Positions 7,705 through 15,046 are shown, counted from the stretch's first letter. The stretch is 64,000 nt of DNA from JAQBVV01 sp965249205 (GCA_965249205.1 CBDFLL010000003.1:203303-267302), one strand, 5' to 3'. A program made the numbers and translations. Notes: generated from the letters alone by a model not told the origin.

Positions 7705-7898
7705 CCGATGCGGGGCAGCGACTCGACCGGGCGGTGCGCTGGGCGCATGAAGTGCAGCGCGTGCGGCGGTCCGTGGAGGCGGCGCACGCCAACATGCGGG
7801 CGCTTGAGGCCGACGTCCGACGGGAGCTGCACGACGCACGGGCAGCGGTCCTTGAGGAGGAGCGCCGCGCCCAGACGCCGGCAGGCGTGTCAGCGTGA
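7701..7898 (+). CDS. Small coiled-coil protein
   Basis: 65 aa, ATGA-coupled to dnaB. It is a continuous charged amphipathic helix ('RSVEAAHANMRALEADVRREL'), so a coiled coil is likely. No catalytic motif. It might be a helicase partner, judged only by position. Confidence 0.5.
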   Translation: MTDAGQRLDRAVRWAHEVQRVRRSVEAAHANMRALEADVRRELHDARAAVLEEERRAQTPAGVSA

Positions 7899-7923
7899 CC
7901 GGGCGCGCGTGGTACGAGGCGGC

Positions 7924-8238
7924 ATGACGCGGGGCCTCACGGTGGATCGGCTTTGCGTGGTGCACGGCCTGCCGGCGCCGGTGGCCGAGCATCGCTTCAG
8001 CCCGCCGCGGCGCTGGCGCTGGGACTGGGCGTGGCCCGACCGACGGATCGCGCTCGAAGTCAATGGCGGCGTCTGGACGCGGGGGAAGCACTCGCGCGGC
8101 GCGGGGCAGCTGCGGGACTTCGAGAAGTGGAGCGAGGGCGCGGCGCAAGGCTGGCGGGTGATCCACGTCACGCCGGCCCAGATCCACGCGCCAGCCACCT
8201 GGGACTGGCTCCGGCGCGCGCTGGGGGCGGGCGCATGA
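7924..8238 (+). CDS. PD-(D/E)xK-like phage endonuclease
   Basis: 104 aa. 'HRFSPPRRWRWDWAWPDRR' followed by 'ALEVNGG' and 'GxHSRGxGxxxDxEK' matches a widespread family of small phage nucleases (VSR/DUF559-like fold) in which D, E and a downstream K form the active site. Members sit beside replication genes and are thought to process recombination intermediates. Start chosen at the ATG at 7924; a ten-codon GTG reading frame (7895-7927) precedes it. Confidence 0.65.
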   Translation: MTRGLTVDRLCVVHGLPAPVAEHRFSPPRRWRWDWAWPDRRIALEVNGGVWTRGKHSRGAGQLRDFEKWSEGAAQGWRVIHVTPAQIHAPATWDWLRRALGAGA

Positions 8239-8432
8239 GGCGCGGGCGATCCCCGCGTGCCGCGCCGGCTCCGTCCGGCCCGCGCTTCACCCCGTGCCGG
8301 CGGGACGGCTGCAACAGCAGCGGGTGGCAGACGGTCTATCGGGCGCCGAGATCGGGGAGTGCGATTCCGCTGCCCGCGCTCGTGCGCTGCGCCTGCCGCG
8401 TGGCGTACGAGGCGCAGGAGGGAGGGCGATGA
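8235..8432 (+). CDS. Small Cys-rich (zinc-knuckle) protein
   Basis: 65 aa, ATGA-coupled both sides. 'CRRDGCNSSGW' and a later 'CACR' provide four cysteines that could bind one zinc. Otherwise basic and Pro-rich. Function unknown. Confidence 0.5.
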   Translation: MRRGRSPRAAPAPSGPRFTPCRRDGCNSSGWQTVYRAPRSGSAIPLPALVRCACRVAYEAQEGGR

Positions 8433-8752
8433 GGACGGCGCACACCCCGGGGCCGTGGCGATCGGATAGCCCGTATGTCTCGGCGCCGTCCGGTGAGCAC
8501 CGGACGATCGTGGCGGACTGCGACCAGTCTTTCTCCGATGACGAGTGCGAGGCGAACACTCGGCTGATCGCTGCCGCGCCCGAGCTGCTGGCCGCGCTGG
8601 AGCAGGCCGTGGCCGTCATTGACAGCGACGAGCTAAAAGGGGCGTGCCAGGTGGCTCAGATCCACGGGATGCCCTATGGCGGCCCGACGGTGAACGTGGC
8701 GGAGATCCGTGCGCTGATCGCCAAGGCGCGAGGGGAGACAGCGAGCGAATGA
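8429..8752 (+). CDS. 'HTPGPW' phage protein
   Basis: 107 aa. It begins 'MRTAHTPGPW' and continues to 'EANTRLIAAAPELLAALE', the hallmark of a very common phage protein family with no established role. ATGA-coupled to both neighbours. The next gene repeats the 'APELLAAL' segment. Confidence 0.65.
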   Translation: MRTAHTPGPWRSDSPYVSAPSGEHRTIVADCDQSFSDDECEANTRLIAAAPELLAALEQAVAVIDSDELKGACQVAQIHGMPYGGPTVNVAEIRALIAKARGETASE

Positions 8753-9108
8753 CCGAGCCCTTGGGTGAGGACGCGCTGGTCGGCACCATCGAGGTGCGGA
8801 CGGTCGGTGACGAGTTCTACGCGGGGTGGACGTCCGGCGATGGAACGGTCGGCTGTGCTGGCGATCACGCCAACACGCCGGTCGGGGCGCTGGCGCACCT
8901 GTGTTCGGTGTTGATCAAGCTAGACGAGGATGAGGCCGCGCCCGAGCTGCTGGCGGCGCTTGACGAGACGGTCACGAGACTCGAGCGGTGCATGGTGCAC
9001 GCGGGGTCTGATCCCGATTTTGCGCACGAAGCGACCAAGGATGCCCGCGCTGCCATTGCCACGGCGCGCGGGGCCGCCCCCACGCCGCCGCCGGAGGGGC
9101 GCGGATGA
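8749..9108 (+). CDS. Phage protein sharing the HTPGPW C-terminal segment
   Basis: 119 aa. The first 55 residues are a separate beta-rich domain ('IEVRTVGDEFYAGWTSGDGTVGC'). The second half repeats the 'APELLAALDETVTRLE...AIATARG' segment of the preceding protein, so the two genes appear to share a module by duplication or recombination. No function known. Confidence 0.55.
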   Translation: MTEPLGEDALVGTIEVRTVGDEFYAGWTSGDGTVGCAGDHANTPVGALAHLCSVLIKLDEDEAAPELLAALDETVTRLERCMVHAGSDPDFAHEATKDARAAIATARGAAPTPPPEGRG

Positions 9109-9260
9109 TCACGGTGCATTGTGCGACGTGCGGCCATGAATGGGACCTACCGATCAAGATCCCGATGGATCTCGACCGTTTCGTGACAGCCATCACCGGA
9201 TGTGTCGCGGCGGGTGGTGCGCACGGAGCGCAGGTGCTGTGTGGACCGGCGAAGGACTGA
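9105..9260 (+). CDS. 51-aa zinc-knuckle protein
   Basis: The ATG at 9105 overlaps the previous stop. 'HCATCGHEW' then two later cysteines fit a small zinc ribbon. Coupling and the CxxC motif are the only support. Confidence 0.45.
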   Translation: MITVHCATCGHEWDLPIKIPMDLDRFVTAITGCVAAGGAHGAQVLCGPAKD

Positions 9261-9266
9261 TGGCTG

Positions 9267-9344
9267 ATGCGCGCCTACTACAACGAGCACGAGCCGTATG
9301 CGGGCAGGGACATGAGTCAACCGAACGAGGACGTAGACGGGTGA
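9267..9344 (+). pseudogene. Remnant N-terminus of a cytosine methyltransferase gene
   Basis: 25 codons opening 'MRAYYNEHEPYA', which parallels the start of the cytosine-5 methyltransferase at 10119 ('MTAYYNEHDAYA'), then diverging and stopping with a GTGA overlap onto the next methyltransferase. It looks like the truncated 5' end of a second Dcm gene left by recombination that brought in the 9341 gene. It may still be translated as a coupling leader. Confidence 0.5.
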
Positions 9345-10075
9345 CACCGTACTACGAGGCCGAGGGGATCATCATCTATCACGGCGACTGCCGGGAAATC
9401 CTCCCGGTCCCGCCGTGCCAAGCCCTCGTGACCGACCCCCCGTTTGCCTTCGCCGGTGGCATCTCCAATGGGATGGGCTCGCAGGTCTCTGAACAGTTCT
9501 TTGAGCATTGGTGGAGGGATGTGGCTGACCTGATTACTACGAGCCTGACCCCGACCGGGAGCGGGTTCATGTGGTGCGATTGGCGGACAGCCAGAAGCTT
9601 TGCCAAGGGGTTCGAGCCGCGAACGAATACGACCGCTGTCTGGCGCCTGGCGCAGATGCTCTACCACTATCGTGAGATGCCGGGACTAGGGCAGCCGTTT
9701 CGTTCCTCAGTGGACATGATCGCGTACGTGCGTGGTCCCAAGCATCGAAGTTCTACCATCCCGAACACCACGCACAACTGGCTCTCCCAGTACTGGTACT
9801 ACGGCAAACATGCTCACCATCCGGCGGAGAAGTCTGTGGCGGTCGCGCGTCAACTGTTGCAGTGGTGCACGGGCGCTGGTGACTGGGTGCTCGATCCGTT
9901 TATGGGGTCGGGGACCACGTTGCTGGCCGCCCAGGCGCTCGGATTGCGGGCCATTGGGATCGAGATCGAGGAGATGTATTGCGAGGAGGCCGTTGAGCGG
10001 CTGCGGCAGGGAAGCCTGTTTGCAGACGCTGGAAAGGTGGCGCGTGGTGCCGCCAGAAGATCGGACCCCGCCTGA
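9341..10075 (+). CDS. Site-specific DNA methyltransferase (N4/N6, beta-type order)
   Basis: 244 aa from GTG at 9341. Catalytic motif IV 'TDPPF' lies at about residues 32-36 and the AdoMet motif 'LDPFMGSGTT' near residue 185, followed by 'AIGIEIEEMYCEEA'. This order is that of beta-class amino-methyltransferases. The opening 'MTPYYEAEGIIIYHGDCREIL' is nearly repeated by the methyltransferase at 12000, so the two are paralogous. Likely protects phage DNA from host restriction. Confidence 0.88.
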   Translation: MTPYYEAEGIIIYHGDCREILPVPPCQALVTDPPFAFAGGISNGMGSQVSEQFFEHWWRDVADLITTSLTPTGSGFMWCDWRTARSFAKGFEPRTNTTAVWRLAQMLYHYREMPGLGQPFRSSVDMIAYVRGPKHRSSTIPNTTHNWLSQYWYYGKHAHHPAEKSVAVARQLLQWCTGAGDWVLDPFMGSGTTLLAAQALGLRAIGIEIEEMYCEEAVERLRQGSLFADAGKVARGAARRSDPA

Positions 10076-10118
10076 GCACGCTCCCATGAACAGAGGCGAT
10101 GAGGCAGGACCGTGAGCG

Positions 10119-11213
10119 ATGACCGCGTACTACAACGAGCACGACGCCTACGCGGCCGCGTGGCTGCGCAACCTGATCGCGGCGGGACAGATCGCGCCGG
10201 GTGACGTGGACGCGCGCGACATCCAGGAGGTGACGCCCGATGACCTCGCCGGCTACGCGCAGTGCCACTTCTTCGCCGGACTTGGTGGCTGGAGCCATGC
10301 CCTCCGACTCGCCGGCTGGCCCGACGCCCGGCCCGTCTGGACCGGGAGCTGTCCCTGTCAGCCGCTTTCGAGCGCGGGACAGCGACACGGCCATGCCGAT
10401 CGACGCCATCTCTGGCCCGCTTTTCAATCTCTCATCGCCGAGTGCCGACCTGCAACGGTCTTTGGAGAACAGGTTGCAAGCCGTGATGGACGTGAATGGC
10501 TCGCCGGAGTACGCGCTGACCTGGAGCACCTGGGATATGCCTGCGGGTGTGCCGATCTGCCGGCTGCGAGCCTCGGCGCGCCGCACATCCGGCAACGGCT
10601 CTGGTTCGTCGCCGAGCGGCTGGACGACGCCACAGGGTCACGACGCACAGGGGCGGTCCAACCCGGAACGGTTGCAGCGCCACGGAACGAAACACGGCTG
10701 CCGGAACCTCAACGACGAGGCAGGCCTGGCAGGCTGGCCGACGCCGACGTCGCTCAGTCCGGCCACGGCGGACTACAACGAAGCGGGGGATTCGTGCAAC
10801 CTGCGGAAGACAAGGCTGCTTCTAACGGGCTGGCCGACGCCGAAACAGCGGGATCACCACACCGAGGGGCCAGGCCAGTACAGCCCGAGCCTGGCGAAGG
10901 TCGCCGAGCAGCCGGTGGGCTGGGCGACGCCGACGGCACGGGACACGCAGTCAGAAAAACGCACCACGGATGCGAGGAAGAGGCGCGAGATGGATCACCG
11001 AAGCACAGCCCTTGGTTTTCAAGCGCTTGGATCCCTTGCACCGACGGGCACGCGCGGCGCGTTGAACCCGGCGTTGAGCCGTTGGCTCATGGGGTACCCG
11101 CCCGCGTGGGGCAACTGCGCGCCTACGGCAATGCCATCGTCCCGCAGGTCGCGGCGGTCTTCATCCGCGCCTATCGAGAGGGTTGTGAGATGACCATATT
11201 AGGTGAGACGTGA
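10119..11213 (+). CDS. DNA cytosine-5 methyltransferase
   Basis: 364 aa. Motif I 'FFAGLGGWSHALRLAGW', motif IV 'GSCPCQPLSSAG' with the catalytic Cys, 'FGEQVAS' in place of ENV, 'GAPHIRQRLWFVA' (motif VIII) and a terminal 'AYGNAIVPQVAA' (motif X) are all present. The region between motifs VIII and X, where the target-recognition domain belongs, is low-complexity with repeated 'GLADA/LGDAD' units. A second long frame runs through the same DNA (10240-11193). Confidence 0.9.
   Translation: MTAYYNEHDAYAAAWLRNLIAAGQIAPGDVDARDIQEVTPDDLAGYAQCHFFAGLGGWSHALRLAGWPDARPVWTGSCPCQPLSSAGQRHGHADRRHLWPAFQSLIAECRPATVFGEQVASRDGREWLAGVRADLEHLGYACGCADLPAASLGAPHIRQRLWFVAERLDDATGSRRTGAVQPGTVAAPRNETRLPEPQRRGRPGRLADADVAQSGHGGLQRSGGFVQPAEDKAASNGLADAETAGSPHRGARPVQPEPGEGRRAAGGLGDADGTGHAVRKTHHGCEEEARDGSPKHSPWFSSAWIPCTDGHARRVEPGVEPLAHGVPARVGQLRAYGNAIVPQVAAVFIRAYREGCEMTILGET
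10240..11193 (+). CDS. Overlapping-frame protein inside the Dcm gene
   Basis: 317 codons, fully nested in the Dcm gene in the +1 frame. It is not a random shadow by content: 'SPSADLQRSLENRL', 'VNGSPEYALTWSTWDMPAG', 'ALRASARRTS'-like and repeated 'GWPTP' or 'GWATPTARD' units, then 'LNPALSRWLMGYPPAW..CAPTAMPSS', resemble proteins I recall being annotated separately in many phages. 'GLADA' in the Dcm frame and 'GWPTP' here are the same bases. No function is known, and the true start codon is uncertain. Confidence 0.5.
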   Translation: MTSPATRSATSSPDLVAGAMPSDSPAGPTPGPSGPGAVPVSRFRARDSDTAMPIDAISGPLFNLSSPSADLQRSLENRLQAVMDVNGSPEYALTWSTWDMPAGVPICRLRASARRTSGNGSGSSPSGWTTPQGHDAQGRSNPERLQRHGTKHGCRNLNDEAGLAGWPTPTSLSPATADYNEAGDSCNLRKTRLLLTGWPTPKQRDHHTEGPGQYSPSLAKVAEQPVGWATPTARDTQSEKRTTDARKRREMDHRSTALGFQALGSLAPTGTRGALNPALSRWLMGYPPAWGNCAPTAMPSSRRSRRSSSAPIERVVR

Positions 11214-11668
11214 TGAGGCTCTACGACTACATCCGCGAGGAAGTGAGACGGCAAGGGCACGACGTGACCCAGGCCGAGGGGCAGCTGCGCATCGCGTGGA
11301 TGTGGGACGCCTGGGAATGGGCGCGGGCACAAGCGCAGCGGGACGTTCTGCCAACACTTAAGGATGTCGAGCTCGTCGGTCGGCTCATCGAGCCCGCCCT
11401 GAACTGTGGCTTTCGTACCGTTGGGGTGCGCGTCGGCCCGCGCATCTGCCCGCCGCCAGAAGATGTGATCCCGCAACTGACGGATCTGCTCGCCCGTGCC
11501 GGCGATCTGTCGCCCCTGGAGTTCTACAAAGCGTTCGAGCTGATCCACCCCTTCGTGGATGGCAACGGCCGGACCGGGAAGGTGCTACTGGCGTGGCGCT
11601 GTGGGACGTGGGACGCCCCGGAGTTTCCGCCGGCGGATCTCTTTGGGACGCCGATTCGCAATCCATGA
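11213..11668 (+). CDS. Fic-domain protein
   Basis: 151 aa from the ATG at 11213, which overlaps the Dcm stop. Near residue 108 it has 'HPFVDGNGRTGKVLL', the complete Fic motif HPFx(D/E)GNGRxG including the catalytic His. Fic enzymes transfer AMP or related groups from nucleotides to protein hydroxyls. I do not see the inhibitory (S/T)xxxE(G/N) helix in the N-terminal half. Within a methyltransferase cluster it may modify a host or defence protein, but the target is unknown. Confidence 0.85.
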   Translation: MRLYDYIREEVRRQGHDVTQAEGQLRIAWMWDAWEWARAQAQRDVLPTLKDVELVGRLIEPALNCGFRTVGVRVGPRICPPPEDVIPQLTDLLARAGDLSPLEFYKAFELIHPFVDGNGRTGKVLLAWRCGTWDAPEFPPADLFGTPIRNP

Positions 11669-12003
11669 CAGTGCGGCGCGATCTGTTCGTGTATCTCTCG
11701 GGGCCGATGACGGCGGCGCACGGGTACAGCGTCGAAGACAACGTGGCAGCGGGCCTGCGGGTGTTCTTCGACTGCGTGGCGCGGGGCATCCCGGCGTTTA
11801 GCCCACACGCGATCGGCGCGTTCCCCACGACGTGGGCGATCGATCGGCAACAGTGGTTGGCGTACGACTGCGCCGTGATCGATCGCTGCACGCACGTCCT
11901 GCTGCTGCCGCGCTGGGAGACGAGTCCGGGCGCGCGGGCCGAGCGGGCCTATGCCGAGCAGATCGGCAAACCGGTGATCACGTCCCTGGAGGAACTCGGA
12001 TGA
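11665..12003 (+). CDS. DUF4406/nucleoside deoxyribosyltransferase-like protein
   Basis: 112 aa, ATGA-coupled. 'FVYLSGPMT' at the N-terminus, 'DCAVIDRCTHVLLLPRWETSPGARAE' and 'GKPV' near the end are the DUF4406 pattern, related to nucleoside 2-deoxyribosyltransferases. Homologues are frequent phage accessory genes; they may act on free nucleotides, but activity is not established. ATGA overlap with the next methyltransferase. Confidence 0.75.
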   Translation: MTVRRDLFVYLSGPMTAAHGYSVEDNVAAGLRVFFDCVARGIPAFSPHAIGAFPTTWAIDRQQWLAYDCAVIDRCTHVLLLPRWETSPGARAERAYAEQIGKPVITSLEELG

Positions 12004-12587
12004 CGCCGTACTACGAGTGTGGCGAGATCGCGATCTACCACGGAGACGCACTTGAGCTAATGGGCGCGTTGCCTCTCTGCCGTTGGTTTGCCCAAGCACT
12101 CGATGCCGTCGTGCCTCGCATGAATCCAACAGCACGAGTGCTCTGTTTCTGCGACGACGAAAGCTACCCAGTGTTCTACCCGGAATTGTATCGACGGTTC
12201 GACACGATGGCGTCACTGATCTGGGACAAGGGCGGTATTGGTATGGGTTCTGAGTGGAGGCATGGTCACGAACTGATCGTGTCGGCACGATGGAAGGATA
12301 GCGCGTGGTACGGCGGTGCAAAACTGTCGGACGTGCTGCGCGTAAAGAACGTGCCGTCATCCTTGCGTAGCCATCCAGTTGATAAGCCGACCGATCTGTT
12401 ACGTCAACTACTGAAGCCGACGACCCAAGACGGCGATGTGGTGTTGGACCCGTTCATGGGGGGCGGCTCAGTGCTGTGTGCTGCGCGCCTTGAGAACAGA
12501 GCTGCGATCGGTATCGAGATCGAAGAACGCTATTGCGAGATCGCGGCCAGGCGCTTGGAGCAACGCATTCTGGACATCGGCGCATGA
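12000..12587 (+). CDS. DNA methyltransferase lacking catalytic motif IV
   Basis: 195 aa. It opens 'MTPYYECGEIAIYHGDALELM' and ends with AdoMet motif 'LDPFMGGGSVLCAARLENRAAIGIEIEERYCE', both like the 9341 gene. Between them the sequence jumps from 'GALP' to 'LCRWFAQALDAVV', so the segment expected to hold (D/N)PP(Y/F) is absent. The frame is intact and coupled on both sides, so it is translated but probably catalytically dead or a cofactor-binding partner. Confidence 0.8.
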   Translation: MTPYYECGEIAIYHGDALELMGALPLCRWFAQALDAVVPRMNPTARVLCFCDDESYPVFYPELYRRFDTMASLIWDKGGIGMGSEWRHGHELIVSARWKDSAWYGGAKLSDVLRVKNVPSSLRSHPVDKPTDLLRQLLKPTTQDGDVVLDPFMGGGSVLCAARLENRAAIGIEIEERYCEIAARRLEQRILDIGA

Positions 12588-13729
12588 CGAGTCGCCTCCT
12601 CACCGGCGACTGCCGCGCCGTGCTCGCCACGCTCGAGTCCGCCAGCATCGACGCCTGCGCAACAGATCCACCCTACGGCATCGGGTTTCTGGGTCGGGAG
12701 TGGGACACGTTCGCTCCGTCGGTCGTCGCACAGCACCGCACGCACATGGACACGAACGCCCTCACCCACCCGAACCCCAACATGGCCGGGCGGGGGGCCT
12801 GGTGTGGAGGGGCGGCGGTCGAGTATGACCGCTCAGCGGCGGCGAATCGACGGTTTCAAGCGTGGACACTCGCCTGGGCGTCGGCGGTCCTGCGCGTGCT
12901 CAAGCCTGGGGCGTATCTCCTGGTCTGCATGAGCCCCCGCACCGCGCATCGTGTGGTCATGGGGGTCGAGGACGCCGGCTTTGAGATCCGGGACCAGCTC
13001 CTGTGGCTCCACGGAAAAGGGATGCCGAAGTCGATGTGGCTGGATGCGGACAAGACCGTCGGCACCGCGCTCAAGCCGATGTATGAACCGATCCTGCTGG
13101 CGCGCGCCCCGTGTCAGGGCCCGGCGACGGTGTGTCATGCGGCGCACGGCACGGGCGGACTGCAGATCGATGGTTGTCGTCTTGATGGTGACGGCCGCTG
13201 GCCGCCAAACGTCGCCCTCGATGAGCACGCCTCAGCCTGTCTGGACACACAGGTGGGCCATGCCGTCTCGCGTTTCTTCTACTGCCCCAAAACGTCAACG
13301 GCGGAACGCGAGGCCGGCTGCGACCACCTCCCGCTGAAAACCGCCGGCGAGCTGACAGGCGGGCGGAAGGCGGGCTCAGCGGGGCTGAACAACCCTCGCG
13401 CCGGAGCGGGTCGCACGTCCCAGGGGCGGCGCAACCATCATCCGACCGTGAAGCCCGTGGCGCTGATGCGCTGGCTGGTGCGCCTCGTCACGCCGCCCGG
13501 TGGCCTCGTGCTCGACCCCTTTGCTGGCTCGGGTACGACCGGGATCGCCTGCGTCCATGAGCAGATGCGTTTCCTCGGCATGGAGCGCGAGGCCGAGTAC
13601 GTCCGGATCGCCGAGGCGCGGATCGGGGCGGCCATGGCGCAGTTCCAGACCGGCGGACCGCTCTTCGCGGCGCTCGACACGCCCGGTGCACTCAGCCTCG
13701 TCCCAGCGGAGCCCAAGCCATGCGCGTGA
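12584..13729 (+). CDS. Site-specific DNA methyltransferase (N4/N6)
   Basis: 381 aa. 'TDPPYGIGF' (motif IV) near residue 27, a long target-recognition region with a Cys/His pair, 'HPTVKPVALMRWL' and 'LDPFAGSGTTGIA' (motif I) near the C-terminus. Complete beta-class architecture. ATGA-coupled to the truncated paralogue upstream. Probable anti-restriction methylase; the recognition site cannot be read from sequence. Confidence 0.9.
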   Translation: MTSRLLTGDCRAVLATLESASIDACATDPPYGIGFLGREWDTFAPSVVAQHRTHMDTNALTHPNPNMAGRGAWCGGAAVEYDRSAAANRRFQAWTLAWASAVLRVLKPGAYLLVCMSPRTAHRVVMGVEDAGFEIRDQLLWLHGKGMPKSMWLDADKTVGTALKPMYEPILLARAPCQGPATVCHAAHGTGGLQIDGCRLDGDGRWPPNVALDEHASACLDTQVGHAVSRFFYCPKTSTAEREAGCDHLPLKTAGELTGGRKAGSAGLNNPRAGAGRTSQGRRNHHPTVKPVALMRWLVRLVTPPGGLVLDPFAGSGTTGIACVHEQMRFLGMEREAEYVRIAEARIGAAMAQFQTGGPLFAALDTPGALSLVPAEPKPCA

Positions 13730-13941
13730 CCCCGGCCAGCCACCGCCCCGAGGCCCTGCTGTACGGGACGCCCGTCACGCCGCCGGTCAGCACGGAGAGT
13801 TGGTGGGTTGGGCACCCACGAGAAGGCTTCATGGCCGAGGCCCAGGCGCGGTCGGCATCGATGTCCGCGCGGGACCGGGGGCCAGGGCGGCGCCCTGGCA
13901 GTCAGCGTGCCCCGGATACTCGCCTGGAGGTCGCGTGCTGA
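13720..13941 (+). CDS. Small Pro/Arg-rich protein, unknown
   Basis: 73 aa overlapping the methyltransferase end by 10 bp. It contains 'ESWWVGHPREGFMAEAQAR'. No family recognised. Support is operon position only. Confidence 0.4.
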   Translation: MRVTPASHRPEALLYGTPVTPPVSTESWWVGHPREGFMAEAQARSASMSARDRGPGRRPGSQRAPDTRLEVAC

Positions 13942-14042
13942 CGTCGCGCGGGCGGGTGCTCGCGTGTGTCGTGGGCCTCGTGTATGTCGTCGGCCTCTGG
14001 AGCATGGCGCTCACGCTGGCCTGGCTGGCGCTGGGGTGGTAG
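13935..14042 (+). CDS. 35-aa membrane peptide
   Basis: GTG at 13935 overlaps the preceding stop. Residues 8-33 are hydrophobic ('VVGLVYVVGLWSMALTLAWLAL'-type run), giving one membrane helix. Similar tiny membrane genes occur at 1611 and 5076 in this operon. Confidence 0.45.
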   Translation: MLTSRGRVLACVVGLVYVVGLWSMALTLAWLALGW

Positions 14043-14078
14043 GCACCGTGCGCGGGGTGATGCGTGTCCGGTGAGCCG

Positions 14079-14276
14079 ATGACGCGCATCGACGCGATTC
14101 TCGACGGCATCCGCCGCGAACTCACGAAACGCCCGCAGGCACTCGAGGGCGGCATGTCGGCGCTGATGCTGACGTGCTACTTCGAGGGGGACACCTGGAC
14201 GCCGAGGCACGTCGTCGTGCGCCCGGAATTCAGCGACCCGCCCCGTCGGCATGAGCGGCGTGAGCGCACGAAGTAG
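14079..14276 (+). CDS. Small operon-end protein, unknown
   Basis: 65 aa from the ATG at 14079 behind GGTGAG; a GTG at 14064 would add five residues. Content is an amphipathic helix then 'LMLTCYFEGDTWTPRHVVVRPE'. Last gene of the early rightward operon before the sequence becomes less GC-rich. Confidence 0.5.
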   Translation: MTRIDAILDGIRRELTKRPQALEGGMSALMLTCYFEGDTWTPRHVVVRPEFSDPPRRHERRERTK

Positions 14277-14344
14277 GATCAGGGCCATGCCCAAGTTCAC
14301 GCGCTCTGCGCCTGCTCTCAAAATCACGCCGCTCGACAGGCCGA

Positions 14345-15046
14345 TCAGTATGTGTCGTAAACGGCCGTTTGGGACATGCGGGTTGAAAAATAGGCTCGAG
14401 CGGTCTTGCGTAGTAATTCGTGCACGCCATTCCGAAATTTCTGTTCCAGAGACCTGTCCTGGTCGAATCCCAACGCCTCGCGGCTCTTCTGCAGGTGGCG
14501 CGCGGCCCGTTCCGCTTTGAAGTGAAGCGATATGTCGCGCAGGTTTCTGATGAAATCGATTTCGCGGGCGTCCAATTGCAGTGATGGGTAAGAGCCGTTC
14601 CATCGCGCAACGGCGTCGCAGAGCGGTTCGCGATCGTCCACCTCCAAGAGAGCCTCGATCAATTGGTATGCGTGAAACAATCCGGCATCGACTCGGTGAT
14701 TTCCCGAGGTCGAGAGAGACAACACCTGAGCAGATCTTATGCGGTCACGGTCATGGCAGAGGTCGGTCAACAGGGCCAGGATATGGACCAGATCGTCATC
14801 GTTCCAGTAGGAATTGCTCCGTAGGTAGTTGAACAATTGAGTGAGGAAGGGCCTGTCTCCGCTGGCCTCACTGAGGTCAAGGAGTGGTGTCGTGCCAAGC
14901 GATCGGTAATGGCCGCTTGATCCGAGGGCGCTGTCCCCGCCCGTCAGTCCTAACCCGAATCGGGCATTTGGAAAGGCGATCAGGAGCGCCACGACTAGAA
15001 CGGCGCCTTCCATTCCGTCGCCCTGCTGCCCGGGTTCCGAAACCAC
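14345..15046 (-). CDS. Leftward accessory (moron-like) protein, unknown
   Basis: 233 aa from a GTG at 15046, convergent with the early operon. Base composition is visibly less GC-rich than both sides. An N-terminal hydrophobic stretch ('GAVLVVALLIAF') is followed by a mostly helical, acidic protein with many charged residues. The open frame extends about 17 codons upstream of the GTG without an ATG, so the 5' end may be damaged. No family recognised. Confidence 0.45.
   Translation of the reverse strand: MVSEPGQQGDGMEGAVLVVALLIAFPNARFGLGLTGGDSALGSSGHYRSLGTTPLLDLSEASGDRPFLTQLFNYLRSNSYWNDDDLVHILALLTDLCHDRDRIRSAQVLSLSTSGNHRVDAGLFHAYQLIEALLEVDDREPLCDAVARWNGSYPSLQLDAREIDFIRNLRDISLHFKAERAARHLQKSREALGFDQDRSLEQKFRNGVHELLRKTARAYFSTRMSQTAVYDTY

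Noticed and set aside
6415..8187. 590-codon reverse-strand frame opposite dnaB
   Set aside because: Pure antisense of a helicase with complete motifs; composition is His/Arg/Pro-rich and has no domain.
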